Source: CAWBBA01 sp963741625 (GTDB lineage Bacteria > Desulfobacterota > Desulfomonilia > Desulfomonilales > Desulfomonilaceae). From it: a stretch of DNA of 64,000 bases. Below the pieces are notes generated by a model that had not been told where the DNA came from, made no database searches, and saw nothing but the letters and a program-made list of their open reading frames with translations. Below, in pieces: positions 28,771 through 37,833 of this stretch; within the stretch, counting starts at the first letter, position 1; every line of letters begins with the position of its first letter. Made by a program: the position numbers and the translations under genes. The DNA is taken from the NCBI GenBank assembly GCA_963741625.1, contig CAVUIT010000012.1, positions 744,001-808,000 of the forward strand, read 5' to 3'.

Positions 28771-29540
28771 GCTGTTCTCAGACATATTTTGCCTGCCGGG
28801 ACAACGCTCTGACGCGGATGGACCCTCGCGTAAAGATGATCATCGCCCTCACTCTAATCGTAACGGTTGTCCTTTCAAAACAGGCTTTTTTCCCGCTCCT
28901 TGCGTTCGTATCATGCACGGCCGGGATGTTGTGGCTGAGGATGCCGGTAAAACTGGTCCTTTTAAGGCTTGTGATGCCGATGGGAATCGTGCTGGTCCTC
29001 GTGGTCTTACAGGCTTTTCTCACGGGCGCCACTCCGGTCGCGTCATTCTCTCTCGTAGGATGGAAGCTCGTCGCGACGGAGGAAGGCCTGATGCGGGGCG
29101 TGCTCCTGGGCTCGCGTGTCCTCGGAGCGGTCAGTGTGATGTTGCTGCTAAGTTCCGTGACCCCGGCATATAAAATCTTCGGTGCGCTGCGGTGGTTCCA
29201 TGTCCCTGAAGGATGGGTCGAGATCGCTCTGCTCGTGTACCGCTACACTTTTGTGCTGCTCGATCAGACTGCTGATATAGCCTCAGCCCAGAGGGTGCGT
29301 CTTGGATATTCGACCCTGGGGCGTTCGTTATCATCAGCAGGGGTGCTGGCTGGGACCGTTGTCGCTCGTTCCATGGACCAGGCAATGAGGACCTACGAGG
29401 CAATGACCCTAAGGGGTTACCAAGGACGCTTGCCAATAGGACCGCTGCCCGAACTCAAGGCCCGGGATTGGCAAACCATGTTTGTTGTCTCTCCAGGGAT
29501 AGTTGCCGTTCACCTCATGGCGGAATGGTGGCCGAAGTGA
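28767..29540 (+). CDS. cbiQ: cobalt ECF transporter T component CbiQ
   Basis: Membrane coupling subunit linking CbiM to the ATPase CbiO. It begins with the family pattern (LTRMDPRVKMIIALTLI), has about five membrane helices, and carries the two coupling-helix motifs: ARSMDQAMRTYEAMTLRGY near residue 210 and the preceding AQRVRLGY. Start is the TTG in the TTGA overlap with cbiN. 257 residues is normal. Confidence 0.94.
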   Translation: MSCSQTYFACRDNALTRMDPRVKMIIALTLIVTVVLSKQAFFPLLAFVSCTAGMLWLRMPVKLVLLRLVMPMGIVLVLVVLQAFLTGATPVASFSLVGWKLVATEEGLMRGVLLGSRVLGAVSVMLLLSSVTPAYKIFGALRWFHVPEGWVEIALLVYRYTFVLLDQTADIASAQRVRLGYSTLGRSLSSAGVLAGTVVARSMDQAMRTYEAMTLRGYQGRLPIGPLPELKARDWQTMFVVSPGIVAVHLMAEWWPK

Positions 29541-30415
29541 ATCGAGCACCAGCCGTTCAAGCATCAGGAGTGGCTTTTACGTACCAGGAGGGGACACGCG
29601 CGCTCGAGGCTGTGGACTTCTGGGCTGAGACCGGCGAGTTCGTTGCCATGCTCGCTTCCAACGGCTCGGGAAAGACAACTCTGGTGAAAGTCCTGGTCGG
29701 CCTGCTGAACCCCCAGGAGGGTTCCGTTCGGATCGAGGGGCGAGATATACGGAAACTCTCTCGAAAAGATTTGTACCAACGGATCGGCCTCGTTTTGCAG
29801 AATCCCACGGATCAGCTATTCGCTGCCACCGTTGAGGAAGACGTCGCTTACGGTCCACGGAATCTCGGCCTCGCCGAGCCGGAAGTCCAGCAAAGGGTTA
29901 CCGAGGCGTTGGAATGTGTCGCAGCAGCCGAGCTTCGCTGCCGCGCGATCCATCACTTGAGCTTCGGCGAGCAGAAACGGGTTTCCATGGCGGGCGTATT
30001 GGCAATGCGGCCTTCCATACTGATTCTCGACGAACCTACTGCCGGCCTCGACCCCGCGGGCGAAGCCCTAATAATGAGGCTTTTGAACCGGCTGAATCGT
30101 GAGCAGGGTATCACCGTGATTCTTGCCACTCATTCGGTGGACCTGTTACCGCTTTTTGCCGACAGGATTTACGTGCTGGGCAGGGGTCGAGTGCTCAAGC
30201 AAGGCCCGTCAGACGAAATCTTCTGCGATCACGAGATGATCGACCGCGCGTGCCTCAGGCTCCCGTACATCGCTGCCCTGCTTCACAAGATGAAGGAGTA
30301 CGACGGCGTTCCCATAAATGGGTTGCCTTTGACCATCGGAGAGGCTCGCATGCGTTTGCTTGAACTTATCCCTGAAGATATGATCGTCAGGCCTCCTGAG
30401 GTAGTCCACCAATGA
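29525..30415 (+). CDS. cbiO: cobalt ECF transporter ATPase CbiO
   Basis: ABC-type ATPase powering cobalt uptake. It has Walker A as ASNGSGKTT (about 41-49), Q-loop LVLQNPTDQLFA, signature LSFGEQKRVSMAGVLAM, Walker B SILILDEPTAGLD and the switch His in ATHSVD. The first Gly of Walker A is Ala, a variant that keeps the GSGKT core. After the ATPase core about 50 residues remain. The start is ATG 29525 or the GTG at 29537 that overlaps the cbiQ stop (GTGA). It overlaps cbiD by ATGA. Confidence 0.95.
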   Translation: MVAEVNRAPAVQASGVAFTYQEGTRALEAVDFWAETGEFVAMLASNGSGKTTLVKVLVGLLNPQEGSVRIEGRDIRKLSRKDLYQRIGLVLQNPTDQLFAATVEEDVAYGPRNLGLAEPEVQQRVTEALECVAAAELRCRAIHHLSFGEQKRVSMAGVLAMRPSILILDEPTAGLDPAGEALIMRLLNRLNREQGITVILATHSVDLLPLFADRIYVLGRGRVLKQGPSDEIFCDHEMIDRACLRLPYIAALLHKMKEYDGVPINGLPLTIGEARMRLLELIPEDMIVRPPEVVHQ

Positions 30416-31469
30416 GTTTCGGCCGAACCGGTTTTACAACTGGAACATGTGCCGCAGCCGCGGCTAAAGCTGCTGCAATGGTCTTGTGCGGCTGTTGGAT
30501 ACCCTCGGAAGTTGAGGTGGGCCTCCCCGACGGAACACGTGTGAGACTGCCCACGGTCTGGACCAAAGGAGACGGCAATGCTGCTGAGGCAGCCGTGAGA
30601 AAGGATGCGGGCGACGATCCGGATGTGACGGATGGCTGCACGGTAGTTGCGTCGGTTGTGTGGAACACAAGCGAGGACTTCACCATTGCCGCAGGGGCAG
30701 GTGTAGGCACGGTCACAAAGCCGGGGCTTTCGGTCCCGCCAGGTGAGCCCGCTATCAATCCTGTTCCGAGACGCATGATTCGGGAAGCGGTCCGTGAAGT
30801 TACAGAACGCCCGGTACGAGTTACTGTTTCCATCCCGGGCGGGAACGAGCTTGCGACAAAAACCTTCAACCCGCGGCTCGGGGTGGAAGGCGGCCTTTCG
30901 ATTCTGGGAACTTCGGGAATCGTTCGTCCCTTCAGCGGAACAGCCCTGCGGGATGCTCTAAAGTGCGCTCTAAGTGTGGCCGAGGCGTGCGGCGTCAAGG
31001 CTCCGGTCCTTGTCCCCGGCCGCATCGGCGAAAAGGCGGCTCGGCGGTATTTTCGCCTCTCCCCGGAGCAATTGATTGAAGTTAGCAACGAGTGGGGATT
31101 CATGCTTGATGAGGCGGCGGGACAGCACTTCGAGCGATTGCTGGTGCTGGGCCATCCAGGCAAGCTCGCAAAGCTGCCCGAAGGTCAATGGGACACCCAT
31201 TCGTCACGATCGACACCTGCTGTGCCTGCGGTTGCCGAACTGGCACGCGGCCTTCTCGGTCGGGAAGTACCTGAATCCCTCACAGTGGAAGGGCTTTTCG
31301 CGGCTTTACCCGAGGACTGATCGCGGCCGACTCGCCTCTGAATTGGCGGCCAAGATTCGTAAGGCTATTGATGCTAGAATTCAAAAGCGATGCCGGACGG
31401 CAGTTGTTTTGGTTAACATCCGGAGTGAGTCTGCTGGGATCAGACGGAGAACTCTCCGCATGGCAATAG
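30412..31469 (+). CDS. cbiD: cobalt-precorrin-5B C1-methyltransferase CbiD (two frameshifts)
   Basis: Methylates C-1 of the corrin ring in the anaerobic pathway. The start has the hallmark FGRTGFTTGTCAAAAAKAA; further motifs are NPVPRRMIREAV and ILGTSGIVRPFSG. As written it stops at 31320, about 50 residues short. Removing one G at 31314-31315 extends it through ETDRGRLASELAAKIRKA, and removing one A at 31415-31416 leads to VTSGVSLLGSDGELSAWQ and a TAG at 31467-31469. The repaired 351 residues fit the family, and the end then overlaps the cbiE start by ten bases. Confidence 0.93.
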
Positions 31470-32105
31470 AGTTTCAATCCATTTCTATAGTGGGTTGCGG
31501 ACCCGGCTCGTTGGATTACCTCACCCCTGCGTCGTTGAGAGCCATTGAACAGGCAGAGGTGTTGGTGGGAGCCAAGAGATTGCTGGACCTTTTCCCGGCC
31601 AGCCCTGCGGAGCGCATTGTCGTGGGGGCGGAAATTGGCGAGGTGCTGGATCATATTGCCGTGAGAGCAGATCGTCAGCGGATCGCTGTGCTGGTCACCG
31701 GCGACCCGGGGCTGTTCAGTCTGGCAAAGCCGGTAATAGAGCGTTTCGGCCGCACTCGGTGCCGGGTGATTCCAGGGGTTAGCTCGGTTCAGACGGCATT
31801 TGCACGCATCGGAGTTGACTGGGCCGACGCTCGTATCATAAGTATCCACAAGGAGTATCCGGTCAACTATGCCCATCTCGCCGATGCGGACAAAGTCGCG
31901 GTCCTTTGCGGCCGCGAAGGCGCTACCAAGTGGATTGCGGATCATCTCTTAAGAGATCGGCCGCCGAGACCGCCGCATTTTCGTCTGCCAAAACCTCACA
32001 ATGGACGACGAACAGGTCCGAGAAGTTAACTCGGCTGATCTCACCACGTTGGATGCCGCGCCGAGTACCATTGTTCTCATCATCAAAGGAAAAGTGCTTC
32101 CATGA
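31460..32105 (+). CDS. cbiE: cobalt-precorrin-7 C5-methyltransferase CbiE (one frameshift)
   Basis: SAM-dependent methyltransferase of the precorrin family acting at C-5. It begins SISIVGCGPGSLDYLTPASL and contains LVTGDPGLFSLA and VIPGVSSVQTAFAR. One extra base in CCGCCG (31961-31966) puts the last third of the sequence out of frame; after repair it reads IFVCQNLTMDDEQVREVN to LIIKGKVLP and a TGA at 32103-32105. The repaired 214 residues equal a stand-alone CbiE. In many relatives CbiE is fused to CbiT (C-15 methyltransferase and decarboxylase); no CbiT domain is present here. Confidence 0.9.
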
Positions 32106-32831
32106 AACAAGGAACGCTTTACGGAATAGGAGTCGGGCCCGGTGACCCGGACCTCATCACGGTCAAAGGAGCGACTATTCTCGCGGGCTGCGCTCACGTG
32201 TTTGTGCCCAAGGCTCGCAAAGGGCGCGGAGAGTGTGGCGCTGAGCATTGCTCAAAAACATATTAATCCACAGGCGGAGATTCACGAAATCCTCTTCCCC
32301 ATGACGACGGATCGGTCGGAACTCGAGAAACGGTGGGAAGAATCGGCCAAAGTTATTGCAGAGGTCCTCGAAACCGGCGCGGATGCTTGTTTTCTCACCC
32401 TTGGTGACGCTTTGCTATATTCTACCTATATTTACATGCTCCGAGCACTTCGCCGGAAGATTCCCGACATCAAGGTGGTCACGGTGCCGGGGATCACGGC
32501 ATTCAGTGCGGCTGCCTCCCTGGCAGAGTTCCCGGTAGGTGAAGCCAAGGAGCCGATTACCATCGTTCCCACCGCAGATGACCTGGAGGATGTGCGCCGC
32601 GCAATATCCCTGGGCGGGACGGTGGTGCTGATGAAAATAGGCAAACGTCTGAATCAGATTCTTGATCTGCTCGAAGATGTCGGCGCGATGGAGAACGGAG
32701 TCTTTGTTTCACATGCGGGCATGGAGGCTCAACGCGTTGAAACAGACCTCCGCAATTTGAGGGGCGAGGAGTCGGAAGCCGGCTACTTGTCGATCATACT
32801 TGTGCGTGGGAAAGGCGGCAAAACTTCATGA
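32102..32831 (+). CDS. cbiL: precorrin-2/cobalt-factor II C20-methyltransferase CbiL (one frameshift)
   Basis: Adds the C-20 methyl group to cobalt-factor II. It starts MKQGTLYGIGVGPGDPDLIT at an ATG overlapping the cbiE stop (ATGA). The frame breaks at GGG 32222-32224; with one G removed it reads VPKARKGAESVALSIAQKH and goes on through FLTLGDALLYSTYIYM and VPGITAFSAAAS to the end. The repaired length is 242 residues, normal for the family. As written, the first piece ends near 32266. Confidence 0.92.
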
Positions 32832-33586
32832 AAGTCTACTTCGTAGGCGCAGGTCCCGGAGATCCGGAGCTTATGACAATAAAGGCCGAGCGCCTGTTGC
32901 GGAATTGCCGTATCTGTATTTACGCAGGCTCCCTGATAAGCCATGAAGTTCTGGCTTTACTCTCTGATAAGGCCGAGAGGCACGACTCTGCGGGCCTCGA
33001 TCTTGAAGAGATCGGCCGACTTTTCCAGGATGCTCGCCGGAGAGACATCGATCTGGTAAGGCTCCATTCAGGAGATCCATCCATATACGGGGCCATACGA
33101 GAACAGATGAATCTGTTGGATGAATGGGGCATCGACTATGAAGTTGTGCCGGGTGTAAGTTCGTTTCAGGCTGCCGCCGCGGCGTTACGTGTGGAATTGA
33201 CCGCTCCTGAGGTGGCTCAGACTATCATCCTGACTCGCACTTCCGGACGTACCCCCATGCCGCCGGAGCAGGAGCTTGACGTGCTGGCCCGAGCCCACGC
33301 GACTCTCTGCATATTTCTGTCCGCTCACAAGCTGACGGAAGTGGCGGAAAAGCTTGCCGAGCACTACGGGCCGCAATGCCCGGTAGCCGTGGTGCACCGT
33401 GCATCCTGGACTGACCAACAGATCTTTCGCGGGACCCTGGCTGATATTGCAGACAAGACCCGAAAGGCTGAGATCAACAAGACGGCAATGATTATTGTAG
33501 GGCCCGCACTCTCACGAGACATTCCCGTATCCAAGCTATACGACCCTGCATTCTCCCATGAATACCGGATCGGGAAGAAAGCATGA
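32828..33586 (+). CDS. cbiF: cobalt-precorrin-4 C11-methyltransferase CbiF
   Basis: SAM-dependent methyltransferase acting at C-11. It has the first family motif VYFVGAGPGDPELMTIKA, YAGSLI, LHSGDPSIYGAIREQM and VVPGVSSFQAAAAAL, and the product-side motif ILTRTSGRTPMP specific to CbiF/CobM. 252 residues, intact, with ATGA overlaps on both sides. Confidence 0.96.
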   Translation: MKVYFVGAGPGDPELMTIKAERLLRNCRICIYAGSLISHEVLALLSDKAERHDSAGLDLEEIGRLFQDARRRDIDLVRLHSGDPSIYGAIREQMNLLDEWGIDYEVVPGVSSFQAAAAALRVELTAPEVAQTIILTRTSGRTPMPPEQELDVLARAHATLCIFLSAHKLTEVAEKLAEHYGPQCPVAVVHRASWTDQQIFRGTLADIADKTRKAEINKTAMIIVGPALSRDIPVSKLYDPAFSHEYRIGKKA

Positions 33587-34351
33587 CTATCGGACTGGTG
33601 ACTCTTTCCAAAGAGGGGGCCTTGCTTGCGGATCGCGTACGCCGCGCCATTCCGAATTCCGACATGTATGTTCATGAAAATGTAGAGGGGAATTGGGACG
33701 CAGAGCGCTTCGCCAGCATAGTGGAACTCACCGGCCGCATTTTCGACAAGCATGGGGGCCTTGTTTATGTCGCTCCCTGCGGAGTGGTTGTGAGGGCTTT
33801 GGCCCCTAATCTGAAAAACAAATTCCAGGACCCTGCGGTGGTGGTCGTAGACGTGGGCGCAAGATGGGCAATCAGCCTGCTCAGCGGTCATGAAGGCGGG
33901 GCCAATGAACTGGCTGTCGCGGTTGGGAACATCCTTGCCGCGGAGCCGGTGATATCCACCACCACCGAGGCGCTGAAAAGAGTCATCGTGGGAGTCGGCT
34001 GCCGCCGAGGGGTTAAATCTGAAAAAATAGTGGCAGCTATTCACGCTGCCTTGAAAGAAGCGGATTTGAACCTCCCGCAGGTCAGACTGCTCAGTTCCGC
34101 AAGCATCAAGGCCGACGAAGAGGGGTTGTTGGCTGCGGCTCGCGAGCTTGGAGTCCCTTTGAGGTTCATGACCGCGGAAGAGATCAGAATGTCTGTCCGT
34201 GAATTCGACCACTCTCTCTTTTGTGGAAGAAAAAGTTAATTTGCCCGCAGTGGCAGAGCCGTGCGCCCTGCTAGCGGGAAGGAGGACAAGATTAGTACTG
34301 CCAAAAAGAAGCTACGACGGCATCACGATAGCTCTGGCCGAGGAAAGCTGA
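33583..34351 (+). CDS. cbiG: cobalt-precorrin-5A hydrolase CbiG (one frameshift)
   Basis: Opens the delta-lactone of the contracted ring and releases acetaldehyde. It has an N-terminal domain with GLVYVAPCGVVVRALAP and ISLLSGHEGGANELA, and a C-terminal domain beginning VGVGCRRGVKSEKI. As written it stops at 34239. Removing one T at 34204-34205 continues it with STTLSFVEEKVNLPAVAEPC to ITIALAEES and a TGA at 34349-34351, the normal C-terminus. The repaired length is 255 residues. Confidence 0.91.
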
Positions 34352-35070
34352 TTGTTGTGGGTATTGGTCCCGGAGGTCCTCTGGACAGGACGCGCCGGGC
34401 CGAGCAGGCAATAGCCGAAAGTCAGGTGGTTGTCGGGTACAACCGCTACCTGAGCCTCATTGCTGATCTGACCGAGGGTAAGGAACTCATTTCGTCAGGG
34501 ATGACCAAGGAACAGGAGCGATGCCTCGCGGCCATCCAGCGAGCAGAGCAAGGAGCGACTGTGGCGCTTATTTCGTCCGGCGACGCCGGGATCTACGGCA
34601 TGGCAGGTCTTGCGCTGGAACTGGCCGGTCGCGAAGGTGTGGCCATTCCAATTGAAATCGTGCCCGGCGTTACAGCAGCCAGTGCAGCCGCGGCCAGACT
34701 CGGGGCTCCTTTGATGCTTGATTTCGCATGCATCAGTCTCAGTGACCTCCTTGTTCCCTGGGAAATGATTCGGAAAAGACTGGAAGCCGTGGCTTCGGCA
34801 GATCTGGTAGCGGTGTTGTACAATCCGAGGAGCAAGAGGCGTTCTGACCAATTGGAAGAAGCCGCATCCATATTCGGAAGGTATCGCGAAGGGAAGACGC
34901 CGGTGGGAATCGGCACAGCGGTCGGCACTGAGGATGAGGAAATCATACTATCGGATCTCGACCATTTTCTGGATCAGAATATCAACATGAGAAGCGTGGT
35001 TATCATAGGGAATCGGACCTCCAAGGTTGTTGACGGATGGTTTATTACTCCACGTGGTTACAGGGTATGA
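34261..35070 (+). CDS. cbiH: precorrin-3B/cobalt-factor III C17-methyltransferase CbiH
   Basis: Carries out C-17 methylation together with ring contraction. It has the motifs KLIVVGIGPGG, VVGYNRYLSLI, LISSGDAGIYGMAGLA, VPGVTAASAAAARLGAP and AVLYNPRSKRR. The nearest ordinary start is the GTG at 34261, which adds about 28 residues before the conserved first strand and overlaps the repaired cbiG by 90 bases. The true start may be a rare codon near 34348, just after GAGGAAAG, so the N-terminus is uncertain. Ends in ATGA overlap with cbiJ. Confidence 0.93.
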   Translation: MRPASGKEDKISTAKKKLRRHHDSSGRGKLIVVGIGPGGPLDRTRRAEQAIAESQVVVGYNRYLSLIADLTEGKELISSGMTKEQERCLAAIQRAEQGATVALISSGDAGIYGMAGLALELAGREGVAIPIEIVPGVTAASAAAARLGAPLMLDFACISLSDLLVPWEMIRKRLEAVASADLVAVLYNPRSKRRSDQLEEAASIFGRYREGKTPVGIGTAVGTEDEEIILSDLDHFLDQNINMRSVVIIGNRTSKVVDGWFITPRGYRV

Positions 35071-35843
35071 TTCTCCTGATTGGTGGTACAAGCGAAACGG
35101 CTCCACTGGCCGAGGCTTTGGCCGTCGCAGGATTTAAGGTTCTTGTCTCTACCGCTACGCAAGTGCCTCTTGATGTGGGAACGCATCCAAACATCGCCAG
35201 CCGCTCCGGTATACTCGATGGAGAAGGAATGGCGCAGCTCGCGGCTGAACGCGGTGTCCACGCTATTGTAGACGCATCCCATCCTTATTCCTTAGTCGCC
35301 CATGCCAACGCAAAAAAAGTGGCTGTTCACCTGAGCATTCCCTACTTCAGGTGGATGCGCCCGCCTGCCGCAAAAGATGGGGACCCCATATTCTTTGCTC
35401 GGACCCACGAGCTTGCGGCAAGGACAGCATGTTCCTTCAGCCGGCCTGTGTTCCTTACCACCGGCTCCAGAAACATCATTCCGTACGCACTGGAGGCCCG
35501 CCGTACCGGCGTGCAGTTGGTGGTTAGAGTGCTCCCTCATCCGCAATCCATCGCTGCCTGCCGAGGAGCAGGGGTTCCGGACAAGCATATTGTAAAAGGC
35601 CGCGGGCCATTTTCAATAGAAGCCAACCGAGCAGTAATGCGGGAATTTGGCATCGGTACTCTGGTAACAAAGGACAGTGGTGTGGAAGGCGGCTTTCCAG
35701 CCAAAATAGAGGCCGCCCAACTGGAAAAGTGCCGCGTGATCGTTGTCCAGCGTCCGGAAGAGAATTCAGAGCAAGTCTTCAGCAGCGTGCCCAAGCTGGT
35801 CGACGCAGTGTCCGAACTTCTCCGGAGCGACCGTGTACGTTGA
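35067..35843 (+). CDS. cbiJ: precorrin-6A/cobalt-precorrin-6A reductase CbiJ
   Basis: NAD(P)H-dependent reduction of the corrin macrocycle. It starts MILLIGGTSETAPLAEALA at the ATG overlapping the cbiH stop and shows IVDASHPYSLVAHANA and the RPVFLTTGSRNI segment of the family. The 258 residues match. The frame is open ten codons upstream, but those lie inside cbiH. Apparently the last gene of the cobalamin run. Confidence 0.93.
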   Translation: MILLIGGTSETAPLAEALAVAGFKVLVSTATQVPLDVGTHPNIASRSGILDGEGMAQLAAERGVHAIVDASHPYSLVAHANAKKVAVHLSIPYFRWMRPPAAKDGDPIFFARTHELAARTACSFSRPVFLTTGSRNIIPYALEARRTGVQLVVRVLPHPQSIAACRGAGVPDKHIVKGRGPFSIEANRAVMREFGIGTLVTKDSGVEGGFPAKIEAAQLEKCRVIVVQRPEENSEQVFSSVPKLVDAVSELLRSDRVR

Positions 35844-35891
35844 CCCGAGGAGAGACACCCGCGCCGAACGTCACGTTTGCGGTTAGCAACT

Positions 35892-37050
35892 ATGGAATTA
35901 GTAAAACTCATCTTACGGAATGTCTTTCGACACAAGCTCCGCTCGACATTGACCATAGTAGGCGTCGCAGTGGCAATGTTGGCCTTTGGAGTCCTCAGGA
36001 CGTTGGTGGGCGCATGGTATCTCGGTGTAGAAGCTTCGTCAGAGAACCGGCTGGTCACCCGGAACAAAATCTCCCTGATTTACTCCATGCCCGTGGCATA
36101 CAAGACCAAGATCCTTCAGGTCGCCGGCGTCACGGGCATAGCTTACGGGATATGGTACAGGGGGGATATACAAGGACAAAAAGAACTTTTTCCCTCAGTT
36201 TGCCATAAGCGGCACTGATTATCTGGATCTTTACCCTGAGTTCATCCTGTCTGATTCGGCAAAAGAGGCTTTCGGACGCGAACGAAATGCCGCCATTGCC
36301 GGGCGAAGGCTGGTTGAAAGATTTGGATGGAAAATCGGGGATGTCATCCCTCTGCAGGGGACGATCTTCCCCGGCAACGTCGAACTGGTGCTTCGAGGGA
36401 TCTACAAGGGCGCAAGGAAAAATGTGGATGAGACTGCGTTTTTCTTCAGATGGGACTATCTGAATGAGATGCTTAGGAAAGTATTGCCTGATAGAGCGGA
36501 TAAGACCGGGTGGTACATGATCCGGATAAAGGATCCGGATCGCTCGGCAGAAATAGCTCAGGAAATTGATACGCTTTTCGAGAGTTCGCTCGCCGAGACA
36601 ATCACCGAGACCGAGAAGGCATTTCAACTGGGATTCGTATCCATGACCGACGCCATCGTGGGTGCTGTAAACGTCATTTCCATAGTGGTGATCGGGATCA
36701 TCCTAATCGTGCTGGCAAACACAATGGCGATGACTGCGCGCGAGCGGTCCTCGGAATATGCAGTGCTCAAAACCCTGGGATTCCGACCCTGGTTTCTTTT
36801 CCTCCTGATTTCAGGGGAATCGGTGGCAATCGCCATGCTGGGCGGTATTGCGGGGGCTGCATTGAGTTTCCCTGGAGGCCGGATATTCCAGGCTCAGCTC
36901 GAATCGTTCCTCCCCGTATTCGAGATTGCACCTGCCACGCTGGCTCTGATCGTTGGAGTGTCATTTCTTCTCGGGCTGCTGGCTGCTTTGCCTCCGGCAA
37001 TGAGAGTAAGCCGGACGGGAATTGCCGAGGGCCTAAGGCATCTCGGCTGA
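35892..37050 (+). CDS. FtsX/MacB-type ABC transporter permease (one frameshift)
   Basis: Membrane subunit of an ABC system of the MacB/LolC type. The N-terminus (MELVKLILRNVFRHKLRSTL) leads into the first helix, followed by a periplasmic domain (about 60-250) and three C-terminal helices with the FtsX-fold sequence ANTMAMTARERSSEYAVLKTLGF. A run of six G at 36160-36165 holds one extra base; repaired, GIWYRGIYKDKKNFFPQF is continuous and the protein has 385 residues. No ATPase gene adjoins it, so its partner and substrate are unknown. It may follow cbiJ by read-through (48-base gap). Confidence 0.82.
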
Positions 37051-37119
37051 TGGCCGGCCTGGATTACATTCCTTGTTTTTGACTCCGCCAATCCCTTTCC
37101 ACTTTCGCTATAATTTCGG

Positions 37120-37176
37120 TTGACTTTCGTGTTATATTCGGTATTATTCTCCATCGTGGTATAGCCTGATCGGCTA
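37120..37176 (+). promoter_or_regulatory. putative lexA promoter with palindromic operator
   Basis: TTGACT (37120-37125) and TATTAT (37142-37147) with a 16-base spacer resemble a sigma-70 promoter. Fifteen bases downstream is a perfect palindrome TAGCC-TGATC-GGCTA (37162-37176), placed where a repressor would block the start of transcription. LexA usually controls its own gene, so this is a candidate LexA box; it differs from the E. coli and Bacillus boxes, as is common in Deltaproteobacteria. Confidence 0.5.
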
Positions 37177-37209
37177 CCCCACGAACAGCAGAACAGGAGT
37201 CATTAGTCT

Positions 37210-37830
37210 GTGCAATCATTGACCAAGAAGCAAAGAATGGTTCTTGACTATATACGCCTTTTCCTGGTGGAGCACGGTCATGCGCCGAGTTACGAGGAGA
37301 TAGCCCGCGGCCTGGGGCTTTCCTCACCATCCACGATTCACGCGCATGTCGAAAACCTGACGCGGAAAGGCTACCTCACGAAACGATGGAACGCCAATCG
37401 CTCCATAGACCTATCGGAACCGCTGGATATTCAGGCCACAGCGCAGGAGCTTCCGTTGGTCGGGCGCATAGCAGCGGGGTTGCCGATAGAAGCGATAGAA
37501 GACCGGGACAAGATTGCCGTCCCCGCTCACCTTGTAGGTAGGAACGACACATACGTGCTGTTGGTGAAGGGTGATTCCATGAGGGAAGATCACGTGCTGG
37601 ACGGCGATTATGTGATAGTGGAAAAACGGGAGACGGCCTCAGACGGGGAGATGGTGGTAGCCCTCATACGCAACAGCGAGGCCACCCTCAAGAGGTTCCG
37701 CCGTGTAGGGAATCGAATAAGATTGGAGCCCGCTAATCCTGCTTTTGAGGCCATGGTGTTCGATGAAAGCGAGGTCATAATCCAAGGGGTGGTGGTAGGG
37801 CTCCTAAGGAAGTACGACAGAAAGTCCTAA
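37210..37830 (+). CDS. lexA: SOS repressor LexA
   Basis: Represses DNA-damage genes and cleaves itself when RecA is activated. It has an N-terminal winged helix (TKKQRMVLDYIRLFLVEHG; PSYEEIARGLGLSSPSTIHA), the Ala-Gly cleavage site in GRIAAGLP (about 86-87), the catalytic Ser in KGDSMRED and the Lys in SEATLKRF. 206 residues is standard. The GTG start at 37210 lies after an AGGAG. It is followed after three bases by dinB, making an SOS operon. Confidence 0.97.
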   Translation: MQSLTKKQRMVLDYIRLFLVEHGHAPSYEEIARGLGLSSPSTIHAHVENLTRKGYLTKRWNANRSIDLSEPLDIQATAQELPLVGRIAAGLPIEAIEDRDKIAVPAHLVGRNDTYVLLVKGDSMREDHVLDGDYVIVEKRETASDGEMVVALIRNSEATLKRFRRVGNRIRLEPANPAFEAMVFDESEVIIQGVVVGLLRKYDRKS

Positions 37831-37833
37831 CCG

